28,822 nucleotides of DNA from Nymphaea colorata (lineage: Eukaryota; Streptophyta; Magnoliopsida; Nymphaeales; Nymphaeaceae): the NCBI RefSeq assembly GCF_008831285.2, contig NW_022204678.1, positions 1 to 28,822 of the forward strand, in the 5' to 3' direction. The notes beneath the pieces are model-generated. The model saw only the letters and a program-made list of their open reading frames with translations. It did no database searches and was not told the origin of the DNA. A program made the translations under genes and the position numbers. Shown piece after piece: positions 1-9,820 of the stretch; position 1 is the first letter of the stretch; every line of letters begins with the position of its first letter.

Positions 1-305
1 TTTTATTGCATATCTGGCTTATACGGTTAGTTTTTCTTTCTTTCTTTACTTTTATCGATAATTTATGATAATTTACTTGATCTGATACTGAAACCCACAT
101 AATACTTGCCAAAATGATGGTGATATTGATGTCTATCATTGCTATATAAATTTAGAGAGCCAAAGGAACATATATATGAGTATGGAGTCACTTGCAATCC
201 ATAAATCCAACCAATTGCTCCAAATGCGCAATCTTGTTGCTATTGGTCGTCAGTGCCAATCTCGCCTTAGCCATAAACAGCTCCCACTTGAACTAACATC
301 CACTC

Positions 306-1046
306 ATGGCCTTCTCCAAAGCGTTCAATTTGCTCGTCTCGCCGATACGAATAGCATTCACAATAAAACGAGTCCGCAATCTGCATAAATTAGACCCCAG
401 TACACCACACATCCGAAAGACTGCCTATGTACGCGCGCATTACATGGCCAGCTTCACCTCAGTTTACTCTTGGTTCTTAATATACTCCTTTAGCTTGGGG
501 ATGTCAATCGCCGCCTGTTGGGGCATCACCCTCGATTTGGATACTGTGGAAGCTGATGGAGTCATCTTGGATGTGAGCTTTCCCTTGGAATGGTCAGTGA
601 TGAATCTGTTCTCAGTGTTTGATGATGATGTGCCTAGGATGCGAGAGTCTGTCCTGCTTGCCGGTTTGGGCTTAGCTTATACGATTGGGTTTGTAGGCTT
701 TTAGAGTAATATGCGCTAGGTAGGAGGCGCGCCTTGGAAGAGAGACATCAAGCTCATCATTTTCGCGTTGTTTCTGTAGCGTTGGAAAGAGAGGAAAATA
801 GCGGTCCTCTCTCTTCTATTTTTATTCTTGAGGACGGCTCTCAATCTGACCAACATTTTCTCTCTTTGGAAAAGCCTACGCTAGTAGTCGAAGAAGAGTT
901 CGTAGTATCTTCGCTTCTTGAGAGAAAGCTCTTTCTAAATGAGAAAAAATATACGTAATCGGAAGCCAATAGACCGTTTACACGCTTCGGCCAGAAAATA
1001 GCCTGTTGAATTTTCCTCTTAGCTTGCTAATCGAAGAGGGCATTGA
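306..1046 (+). CDS. Multi-pass membrane protein, unknown family
   Basis: With TAA/TAG read as Glu, one frame stays open from just after a TGA at 177-179 to TGA at 1044-1046. The first in-frame ATG is at 306, but the frame upstream already encodes a hydrophobic segment (LLLLVVSANLALAI, about 231-275), so the true start probably lies in an upstream exon. ATGATG at 114-119 joined across an AT-rich GT...AG interval at 131-187 would keep frame, which is only a possibility. Further hydrophobic segments follow, near YSWFLIYSFSLGMSIAACWG, LLAGLGLAYTIGFVGF and IAVLSLLFLFLRTALNL, so about four membrane spans are expected. The C-terminus is basic and charged. No family is recognised. The last 200 bases overlap the end of the minus-strand coiled-coil gene, so one of the two tails may be shorter than drawn. 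Confidence 0.5.
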
Positions 1047-2157
1047 GTCTCCAAAGATAGAGCATCATTATCTTTTGGTGGTTGATTCCTCCTCTATTCC
1101 TTTTCTCTGAAAACCTAACCCACAACTTCATGAACTTCACTGTTGCGCTTTCCGCTTCCAATCTTTGGCAAGTGGCGGCGATTTGACTATCAAAGGTAGC
1201 AGTCTGCATGGCTACGCTGGCGGTGAGCACCTGCACTTGTTCATTCTCGCTTCCTTTGGAAATCTTCTGCTTCGTGTAATCGTTGGTTGAATTTTCCTGC
1301 ATGATCTTGCTTGATTCCTTGTGATGGGGCATTTAAGGCTGCGAGAGGACCCTAGGCTAGAATATCCTTGCGCGTTTGCGAATGGAATGGTCGGGTTTGA
1401 GTGGTCAGGATTGGATTATTATTGGTATGTGTTGAATTGCTGGGTTTGCTGCTTCAGGGAAAGAGTTTGCGTGTTCGATTCGCAGAATGCCAGACTCATT
1501 TGCTGGAGTTCCCTTTCGCGGAGAATAACCTGGTATTATTTTTGCTACAGTGCTGCCTGGAGTTCGTTTAAATATTTCTCATAGCTTTACAATTAACCCA
1601 GCTTGCTCCTCCTTGCAGCCAAGTCCTGCCTTTCCGCTGCTAGCTCCATCATATTCTACTGCAATTCTGCTCCAGCTGCTTCCTGGGTCCGTCTTGAATC
1701 CTCTTCCAATTCTATAAACCCCTTTGGAATCTTACAGTTCCCTTACCACAGCAGCTTGGTTCCTGTTTCCTGCCACTTTGAATGAAACCTCTTTGAGTGC
1801 TTTCACTTTCCTCGCTAAAAGTTCGGCCTGCTGGTTGATTGCCAGCGGAGTTGCCAACCTCAGTTCCGCTTACTGCTCGTCTAGTCTGGCCCTCCGGAGG
1901 GAAAGATGTTCTTACAATTGGACCAGTTCTTGCTCCTTGGCCGTTAGGACCTCTTCTACGTACCTGAGATACAATTCTTTATTCTATAGCTATATGGAAT
2001 GCGAGGAGGGATTGGCATTTATTGTCTTTTAGGAAACGAATTCCCCATCTCTGAAGGAAACGTGCCTATTCTTGGCGTATGATGCGGCGAGGGAGTTCAG
2101 TTTTAACGTGGTCATTGCGTATTTTAATGCGAAGAGGGAATTTTCACGACGCAGCAT
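841..2157 (-). CDS. Coiled-coil protein, unknown function
   Basis: On the minus strand the frame begins at ATG 2155-2157 (alternative ATG 2113-2115) and ends at TGA 841-843. With TAA/TAG as Glu it gives a Glu/Gln/Lys/Leu-rich helix-forming protein. Visible heptad-like stretches include KEQELVQLEEHLSLRRARL and LAAERQDLAARRSKLGELE, followed by a Gln/Ser/Asn-rich linker and a charged tail (QAKRKIQQAIFWPKR). Under the standard code it breaks into small ORFs. Two frame changes are needed. One fits an extra base in the run at 1719-1722 (CCCC on +), the other a missing base in the run at 1327-1329/1330 (GGGG on +). No 20-nt intron fits either place. Long coiled coils are common in ciliate cortical and basal-body proteins, but nothing assigns this one to a structure. 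Confidence 0.55.
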
Positions 2158-2378
2158 GCATCTCTAAAGGACTTACATTTGAATTATATATTCGTTATTA
2201 TAAAAATGCAAAGAGTAAATAGAGATTATTCGGAAAATGATAAAGATTTTTGAGGGATTTTGATGATAAAAATAGAAGAAAATGATGACGGGTGTAATTA
2301 ATATAGAAATAAAAGAAATAACTTCATTTGCTAATATAGAAAAAAGAACAAATATGTTCATAATCTCAATACATTGTG

Positions 2379-4606
2379 ATGGGTTTTTAGAAATATGATG
2401 CCTACGCATTGAAAAAGTACGCTTTTACCTTATCAAAAACAAACGATATTTTACCATCTACACAATCGCCCTCTCCTTTCTCATCGTCTTCACATCGATC
2501 ATGGCAACATGCCAACCGTTAGCCACCTATGGCTCAAAAGAGAAGAATTACCCACGCAATTATCACAATCTTTGACCTTTTCCGACCCACTTACCTCCAC
2601 CTTGGTCTGCTATAAGGACAATAATGCCAAAAATGACACCGCCAAGGCAAGAATCATCAGTCATAGCCTTATCAATTTGGGATTTGAACTTATGAATGAA
2701 GATATGGTGAGAAGTTCAAGGCCTGAAATTGCGAATAAATTGGAAGATCATTTTGGGTGCTTTGATATCAGTGGTTTTTCCTTCTCACAAGAAAACCCAG
2801 ATTTCTTTGTTGAAGTTTAATCAACCAATGCAACTCTTTACATCGAATCAACCACTCCAGATGCCATCATCTCCCAAATTCATCCACTTTCATCAAGCTT
2901 TCCCAAGGAATGGGGCGACTCTTGCGTATAATCCGAACAGTGGATGCTGATACGCTCATGCCGAACACTGCCCCTATCATCACTACCACTTTCTTCACTG
3001 AGGATAATAGCAGTCAAATCTTTCAAGGCCCTTACTACTTTCCTTTCAAATCTAACTTCTCCAAATTTTTGGTCAGAATGTTCGTTCCTATCTAACTCAC
3101 AGGCAATACCTTCTATAATTTCAGCATAATGACACTCACCATCTCCAGATACGATATTGGCTACATTATAGGAACCATCTTGAGTTGGGTCTCCTCAATC
3201 GCTATGATCTTAGCCATTTTCATCATGCCAGTTATGGAAAGACAATTGAGTCTAAATTTAGCTGAAAGTTTATTTGAGTTATAACCGTAGAGTAGAAAAC
3301 CGAATGTCTTTAAATACATTTTCGCCGAATTCAAAAAAGGGTATTATCTTAAGTAGGAATTATATATCAAACTTTGCGAAAGATTGGGAAAAATGATGAA
3401 TGTATGCTTCATGATGAAGACACTAAAAATGGCCAAAAGATCATGCAATCTCATTAGAAAATAACCTGAAATAATTGCATGCGGGTGCAGCTTTGACAAG
3501 AATATATAGGAAAATTTAGGGATCAATCTTTATAAGGACCGGGAAAATTAGAAACAATTTGTATACTTTTAAGAAGAAGTAAAACCTGAAGCCAGGTAAT
3601 CAAACAAAAGAAGGGAAATGCTGAAATCACTAGATATAGGATCCTAAAGTTTGAGTCTATTCTACCCTTACAGTGGCCATGGCACAAAAGTAAGCGTATG
3701 TTTGACTTTAATCTTTATCATCGGTTTCATCTATTTTCTCATTAGTTTTCATTTCGTCCAGTTTAGCACTGCAGTGGACATCTCAGAGTAAATTACAAAC
3801 GAAGACTTAACTTACACAATCTAAGCCAATGAACTCGTGATTGTGATCGACGAAAATGTGTAAATTTTAGCTTCTCTTCTTGATGGAAATTTCAACAAAA
3901 TTCAAAGTCTAACCTTGAATAAAGGGTCAAAATGTCTTGCCAATCTGACCTCTGCCCAACTCTAGTAAATGAGAGCCTACGGATAGTATTACTTTTGCCT
4001 GAGCCAAAGCATAACACTCATAAATTCCCTATCCCCCTCCCAAACAGTCTCTCTCTACATCGACAACATCAACATGCGATTCTCTCCCACCAGGGTCTTC
4101 CATTTCTCTTCCCCATCTCCAAGCCAATACTACAAACCGATCGATAAATTTATCAAAGTTTCACCAATTTACGATCCTTCAACTGCTGTTTACTACCAAT
4201 AGGAACTTGTATTGACCAAAATCGTCTCCAATGATAATGACGAAGGGACTTTTGCCCAATTTACCCCTCTGAAGCAAAAAAGCAATCGATTCAATAGTCT
4301 TCTAGGCATCAACATCGTCTTGAAACACACAAGGACAGTCATTTCATCTTCTGATACTTCCTTTTCGATATTGTTCAAAGCGTTTGGGGACTGGCCATAG
4401 TTTGCTTCACGGTGATTCTATTCAAAATCACAAAATACATCAACAGGCACCAGAAACAGCAAGCACTGACCCCGATAAGGGCGGATTATCGTTAAAATAT
4501 TTGCATATTTTTATCTAGACTAAACAGCTTGGGCAAAGGAAACCAACATCGAGAATTACTCCACATGAAAATATACATGAAATAGCCATATAAGCCCCTC
4601 AAATGA
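2379..4606 (+). CDS. Two-module membrane protein (TM-ectodomain-TM, twice)
   Basis: No TGA separates two similarly built halves. Module A starts at ATG 2379 (MGFLEKYDAYAL), has a membrane span near TIALSFLIVFTSIM, a Thr/Ser-rich ectodomain of roughly 200 residues, and a second span near GYIIGTILSWVSSIAMILAI. Module B starts around ATG 3618 (MLKSLDIGSESLSLFYPY), has a span near CLTLIFIIGFIYFLISF, a second ectodomain, and a C-terminal span near VWGLAIVCFTVILF. A 23-nt GT...AG interval (2518-2540) restores frame after the first span. Three other one-base shifts sit at homopolymers: AAAAA 2435-2439, GGGG 2912-2915, TTTT 4362-4365. It could be one double protein or two adjacent genes with the stop of the first lost or unseen. 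No family is named with confidence. Confidence 0.5.
2518..2540 (+). other. Probable 23-nt intron
   Basis: GT...AG interval just after the first membrane span of the two-module protein. Removing it joins the codons for MATCQP to EELPTQL and moves the reading frame by the required two bases. Confidence 0.5.
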
Positions 4607-4736
4607 TCTGTATATATTCATCACATCATCATCTACTAAAATTCCCCCAAAATTCATAAACTACACAACGTTACCCAAACCATCCCATTTCAAATCTGAT
4701 CATATTATCACCAAAATATAATAAAGATTGATAGAG
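4607..4736. promoter_or_regulatory. AT-rich intergenic spacer / probable promoter
   Basis: About 130 bases between the TGA of the two-module membrane gene and the ATG of the flavoenzyme. It is AT-rich with CATCATCATC-like runs. No specific element is recognised. Confidence 0.35.
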
Positions 4737-5891
4737 ATGTCCACAGTTGAGACCATCACTCTGCCCTACTGCATCCCCGACCTCAGAAAAGCCACTGGGT
4801 ATATAGCTGGCAGACGGCCTTACAGGTAGGGAGGAGTTAGAATGGAAAAGACAAAGGAGAACGGTAAAACCGTCTATCATGATTATGGTCATGGAGGAGC
4901 AGGCGTCAGTATTGCCTATGGTTGCGCTCTCCATGTGGTGTAGAGTCTTTTCCTGGAGGAGAATGTCCCAAAAAATGAAGAAATAGCCATTCTGGGCTCT
5001 GGGATCATCGGACTCTCAACCGCATATCTCCTCGTCCAACGAGGTTACAAGGTAAATCTCTATGCGGAGCTTACTCCTTTCGAAAGACATAAGGACAAGC
5101 CTCAAATCACATCGACAGTCGCTGCCGGGTATTGGATGCCTCTAAAGGTCGACAACAAGGCAAAGACAATAGCCTATGCAACTGATACATGGAACCATTA
5201 CTAGGGTGTGAAGAAATTGCAGGAGAGCACTGGAAGAAAACTAGGAATAACTTTGCTTCCGACGTATGTGGTGAATGATGATGACGAGAGATATCATTTC
5301 AAGATAGAAGGGGTGATCGACCTTAACCTTGCATGGTTACCTTCGGAGATAGGATCCACTATAAAGCCAAAAAATTCAATACCTTTGTGATTGAAGTCGA
5401 TCTTTATTGCAGGTACTTAAGAGAAGAGTTGGAAAAACAGGAAGGTATCAATTCATTGAGACTGTGATCAAATCGAAGAATGATGTGATGGCTTTAAAGG
5501 AAAATCACATATTCAATTGTCTCGGTTTGGGCGCCGCTGAGATCTTCGATGATAAAAACTTGCGAGGAATAAAAGGACACATCCTCAAATTCAAGCTGAG
5601 TGAGCATGAGCCCGTGAAGATTTTCTTCTGGTGATGAAGACAGCCGACGGAGGATTGCATTTGCAGGTCCCACAGCATCAGAGCGGAAATTTCATGTTGG
5701 GAGTCTCATTCTAGGAGGGAAAAAATCATTCCTTTGTGGAGATGGAGGGGATTAATAAGGTATTCGATGAGGCAAGGAATTTTTATCTTCAAGTTGAAGC
5801 AATAAGGTAATCTCACCTAAATTGTGATCCATCAATACCCATCACATTCTCGCATCATCACATATCATCCATCATCATTATTATTACATGA
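4737..5891 (+). CDS. Circularly permuted D-amino-acid oxidase-like flavoenzyme
   Basis: The motifs belong to the D-amino-acid oxidase/D-aspartate oxidase family (FAD-dependent oxidative deamination of D-amino acids), but in rotated order. The protein starts (ATG 4737) with what is normally the C-terminus: IPDLRKATGYIAGRRPYREGG and then YHDYGHGGAGVSIAYGCA. After a short linker comes the normal N-terminus: the Rossmann FAD motif ILGSGIIGLSTAYLL, then AAGYWMP (family AAGLWxP), FNCLGLGA (family NCTGLGA) and RGIKGHILKFK. It ends after GVSFEEG...FDEARNFYL, just before the point where the relocated segment would normally follow. Introns of 20 nt at 5271-5290 and 5600-5619 restore frame. A third change near 5433-5437 (AAAAA) may be an indel or a 17-nt intron (5428-5444). 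The last 27 codons before TGA 5889-5891 are low-complexity. No peroxisomal SKL-type ending is seen. Confidence 0.75.
5271..5290 (+). other. 20-nt intron in flavoenzyme gene
   Basis: GTGAATGATGATGACGAGAG. Removing it joins LLPTYV to ISFQDRRGD and continues into VTFGDRIHYKAKKF in frame. Confidence 0.7.
5600..5619 (+). other. 20-nt intron in flavoenzyme gene
   Basis: GTGAGCATGAGCCCGTGAAG. Removing it joins GHILKFKL to NFLLVMKTADGG and avoids two TGA codons at 5632-5637. Confidence 0.75.
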
Positions 5892-5946
5892 TTATCGACC
5901 TATCCGCCTATATCATAGTCATCTATATATATATTTAAAAGTTTAT

Positions 5947-8900
5947 ATGCATCCCTCTTCTCGATAGAGTAGCAGAAGCAACCATTCCAATCTCTCCAAG
6001 ATAAGCCAGCCTGCCCAACAGCCTCAAACATACATCGATCCCACTCCTACAGCCTTCAACTAAAGTTTCTATCAATAAAAAATGACAGCATAAAGCTACA
6101 CATCATACGAGGTACCTTTCCAGAGATGAAGTATATCAAACGGTACCTCAACGAGACCAATCTTTCATTCACCATATAAAAAATGATGAACATTTTACTC
6201 AAAATGGAAAAATTACCCTAAAATCCCTACAATTTGATGTATAGACTGATCCACCACGAAGCCATCTATGAAAATTTGCGGAGATTCTACAATCAGGAAC
6301 GAGAATTCGAAAATATGATCAATTTTCATCGTGAAGAAAACGACGAAGAGACCGATAACGATCCGAATGACCACATTGGTATTTGTGCTATAATGTATAG
6401 ACAATTTTCGAAAACTGAGGCTGAAGATAAGTAAGTACACATCACATAAAAACTAGTGAATTATATCAATGCAACAAACGTCTTCGTATTCTCGAAGATA
6501 GTAGATTCCAAGCGAGTCGCAGAGAAGCATAAAGCCATGATATAGCGATTCAATTTCAAGGAAATTTTCATCTCCTTCGGAGGTCCCATCATTCTAAACC
6601 TGAGGGGAAACAGAGGACACATAGACGTCCCGGGGAAACTGCCCAGACAGCAAGTAGAGAGAAGCCTGTATTGCAACTAGGCCATGCTCACCTGCACCCT
6701 ATACGTCAATTCCGGAAGGTAAATCACCAAAAGTTTCCAATAATTTTCATAATTCGTACATCATTCCCTATCCTAGATCCTGGAGAACCTAAGGAAAGCA
6801 TCCAATACAAGGACTAAAATTACACAATCTACTTTCAAAAGCTCGAGCTCTTCAATATCGATGACATCTTCAACATAATGTAATTCTCAAGGGAACAGAT
6901 CATCAACAATTCAATCACCGTCCAAAAAGAAATCATCAAAAGTATAGAGAAGGAAAATATGGTCATACGGGCCAAGTGCGTATATAGACTCAGCAAAGAT
7001 TTGACGAATATCATCGGGGAAGAATTCATCACAGTTTATAAAAGTATGTGCTGATAGCCAAAGTGGACGAAAATTTAACCATACTCAGCAATGAGCCTTT
7101 GAAATACGCCCTGAGATAGGCATTCATCCATCACGAAGCCCTAAAGATCATCCTGGAACATGAACAGTACAGAGATAAGAATCTCTTCGAAGAATTCAAG
7201 ATAGAAATGGTCCACACCCTCACCCACAACCTAAAGAACCAAAACCTGCCCCAGCTCACTTGGGATATCTTCTATTGCATCCTCTACGAAAACACACAAA
7301 AATAAAATTTATAATTCATCCAGGATCTCAACCAAATCATATCTTACATCCTCCTTTCCCCCATTCCTTTGTCTACAAATTGATATACACACTGAAATGC
7401 GTGAAATGGCTAGCCCTGCCCTCCTTCCCTACCCTCAGCGAAGATTAGGCGTACAGTTTGATCATCAATGCCTAGAATGAAATCACTGCCTTCATCCAAA
7501 GAGGAAATTATATCTATTGGGAATTGTAGATTTTTTACTAAGCCATCAAACGTCTCCTCTCCATCATCGTATAATTCAAGCAACTGAAAGTATTAGTGAG
7601 AATATATAGCTAAACTCGATCGTTTTCATCATCGACCATGCTCTATTGATGCTCAACGGCGTCACCGTAAATTTCAATCAAATTTTACTTGTCCTCCAAG
7701 GTACATTCCTACCTATTCCTAGGAAACGTTTTGAATTATATAAGCATCCTAAGGAAGGCCACATGTACTCTCCATATAACCTAGCATAGAACAAGTAGAA
7801 AGATTACGAAGACAACGTAATCTCATATTAGACATTCATAAAGAACAAATAGCTGCCAGTGAGGGTGCTAAAATTGCAATAGTAAATCAAACGAGCAAAG
7901 AAACAATTGAACCTCTCATAGAACTAAGTGAAAATGGTCATCACCTCAAAATACATCTCGAAATACAAGCTCTACTAAAAAATATACTCCTTCTACTGGG
8001 AACTATTCATCGGAAAAAAACCAACCTACCCCCTTTCCAAATTCCTAAAATTACTAATGATCAACTCCACACAGTGCAGCTACGAACTCTTCAAGGAAAA
8101 TTACGTCAAACCCAAATTCAAAATATAGGCCAATCCCATCAACGATATCAACATCTACGAAATCAACAACCCAGAAACTTCATACGTCTTCTACTCTCTC
8201 AACCCTGCCGCACTGAATCTCTATACCTTAAAATAGTACAGTAAGTATCGGCATAAACATAGAAACCGTCCTCGAGCTGATGAAACCTTTCTTCGAGGAA
8301 TAGGGCTCAGACAACGGGCTCGGTTTTCGCTACGGCTCCAGGACAACCATCCAAACAAACCAGTTCGGCAATACCAACTAAACCAAGAAGCGAAACATCG
8401 TCACCATGGGCGTCAAGAGCATATAAATGGGGGACAATATCGGGAAGAAGTGAACAGCTTCAACCAGTGCAAACTTCTCATCGATATCATCCTCTACCGC
8501 ACCTTCAGCAACAAATACGATCTCTATAATCAAGTCCTGGATTATCTCTACGATCTCATGGGAAAATTAGACGCGGAGAATTACTCAGTCCTTGGAATAT
8601 ATTCCTACTATTAGAACCATTACAACATCCTCAACAATGACGATTTCGTCTATACCAAGATCCTGAACGAGGAAAATATCATCCGGTTTGATTACAAGAA
8701 AAAGGTGAGCATTGAAAGGTTTATGAAGTTCATCGATACGACCGTATCTCAGGGAAAGTACATAGAGATAAAGGTGATATACACTGTAAGGGAAATAGTA
8801 AAGGTGCTAAAATTGTCCATCAATTTCTATTATAAAAATTCAACACAAAATCAACATTTCTCCATCTTCAAACCAAATTTCATTCTCTAGCGTATCTACG

Positions 8901-9576
8901 CATCGAAGAAGGAACTTCTGACCTGGGGATAAGCCAGCAATTACAAGACTATCAGAGACTACCTCCTCTCCTCCAATACCACGAGAAACAACAACTCGAA
9001 ATAAAATATTATGCAAAGCTTGAAGAAACTCTACGATGAAAAATAAGTCAGCATCATCGATATCATCTCCGAAAAGGAAATGGAAGGGAAGAGCGAACAG
9101 AACGGAAGAAGTAGAGAGGAGTTTAGCAAGGAAAGGTATTACAAACAATCAGCCTTCTATAATCTGTTCCAAAGAGCCCTGGAAATGATAGAAAATATGC
9201 ACATCCTTATAGACTACCTGAAATCTGACCGAAGAGGCAGGTACGAGCTCTCCCACCTCCGCAAAATCTACTAACTCCTCAAGTATTACCTCATAGTATG
9301 GATGGCCATATTTAGGACCGATGCCTGGTGAAGGACGATTTCATATACTCCTAAGGAGCGGCAGTATCGATCATCAATCTGATGTCATACATCGGAGAGT
9401 ACTTCGACAAGCATCCCGACAACAACGGAGAGGAGCGAGAGCTGCTGTATCTGGAAAGAGTGATCACGAAATTGGCGAATTTGGTCAAGTTCGAAGAGAT
9501 TAGCTGCAGCATTTGCATCTACTAGTCCATCAACCTGAATAACGAGGAATTTCTCACGCAAAAATCCACCAAATGA
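5947..9576 (+). CDS. Large helical protein of unknown function (about 1,160 aa)
   Basis: Starts at ATG 5947 (MHPSSRESSRSN) behind a TATATATATATTTAAAA stretch and ends at TGA 9574-9576 (EEFLTQKSTK). After a disordered N-terminus it is mostly amphipathic helix, e.g. LREAFIHHEALKIILEHEQY and CKLLIDIILYRTFSNKYDLY. It also has one distinctive glycine/arginine-rich segment, GPIILNLRGNRGHIDVPGKL (around 6590-6640). No membrane span, signal peptide or catalytic motif is evident, and I do not recognise the family. Introns of 20 nt at 6112-6131, 7044-7063, 7590-7609 and 9296-9315, 22 nt at 8241-8262 and probably 44 nt at 6733-6776 restore frame. An AT-rich 87-nt GT...AG stretch (8804-8890) is frame-neutral and may also be an intron. 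One-base losses are likely at CCCCC 7358-7362 and GGGGG 8429-8433. A scaffold or HEAT-like repeat protein is possible, unproven. Confidence 0.6.
6112..6131 (+). other. 20-nt intron
   Basis: GTACCTTTCCAGAGATGAAG. Joins TAESYTSYE to YIKRYLNETNL in the large helical protein. Confidence 0.65.
6733..6776 (+). other. Probable 44-nt AT-rich intron
   Basis: GTTTCC...CCTAG, clearly richer in A+T than its flanks. Removing it joins VNSGREITK to NPGEPKESIQYKDE in frame. An alternative donor at 6719 gives the wrong phase. Confidence 0.45.
7044..7063 (+). other. 20-nt intron
   Basis: GTATGTGCTGATAGCCAAAG. Contains an in-frame TGA. Removing it joins EEFITVYK to MDENLTILSNE. Confidence 0.7.
7590..7609 (+). 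other. 20-nt intron
   Basis: GTATTAGTGAGAATATATAG. Joins IIVEFKQLK to LNSIVFIIDHALL in frame. Confidence 0.7.
8241..8262 (+). other. 22-nt intron
   Basis: Starts GTAAGTATCGG and ends AACATAG. Joins NLYTLKEYK to TVLELMKPFFEE in frame. Confidence 0.65.
9296..9315 (+). other. 20-nt intron
   Basis: GTATGGATGGCCATATTTAG. Joins ELLKYYLI to DRCLVKDDFIYSEG and avoids the TGA at 9329-9331. Confidence 0.7.
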
Positions 9577-9665
9577 TCAAGAATAGCCAAAATACCAAAA
9601 ACATATTATCGATAATATTTTGTATTTTCATACCAACATTATATTCGCCAATAACCCAAAAACAA

Positions 9666-9697
9666 CCCAACCCCAACCCCAACCCCAACCCCAACCC
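9666..9697. repeat. Interstitial telomeric repeat tract, (CCCCAA)n
   Basis: CCCAA, then four perfect CCCCAA units, then CCC, inside an AT-rich spacer between the TGA of the large gene (9576) and the phosphodiesterase ATG (9821). The C-rich strand is the + strand, which is the orientation of a left-hand chromosome end facing the right-hand telomere of this window. It could mark a fused end, an alternative fragmentation/telomere-addition site, or a chance expansion. Looser AACCCAA-type units lie just upstream (9653-9670). Confidence 0.85.
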
Positions 9698-9820
9698 TAT
9701 ATCCTCTTTTAAAATATCAAACCATCCCTCATTAAAGGTTCACAAATGCCAACATAATATTTTATCTATTTTATTCTTCAATCCCAAACCATATTCCCTG
9801 ATTTGAGTTGTTAATATAAC

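Noticed and set aside
1466-1490. tRNA T-arm-like string (GTTCGATTC)
   Set aside because: No acceptor or anticodon arms around it, and it lies in the minus-strand coiled-coil gene.
2926-2940. 15-nt GT...AG interval as an intron
   Set aside because: Its length is a multiple of three, so it does not produce the frame change needed there; the GGGG run at 2912-2915 explains it better.
5428-5444. 17-nt intron in the flavoenzyme gene
   Set aside because: It restores frame but would delete residues matching the family's LxxELEK region; a lost A in AAAAA 5433-5437 is simpler. Kept only as an alternative.
9573-9806. Plus-strand ORF with Pro-Asn repeats
   Set aside because: The repeats are just translation of the CCCCAA telomeric tract in a noncoding spacer.
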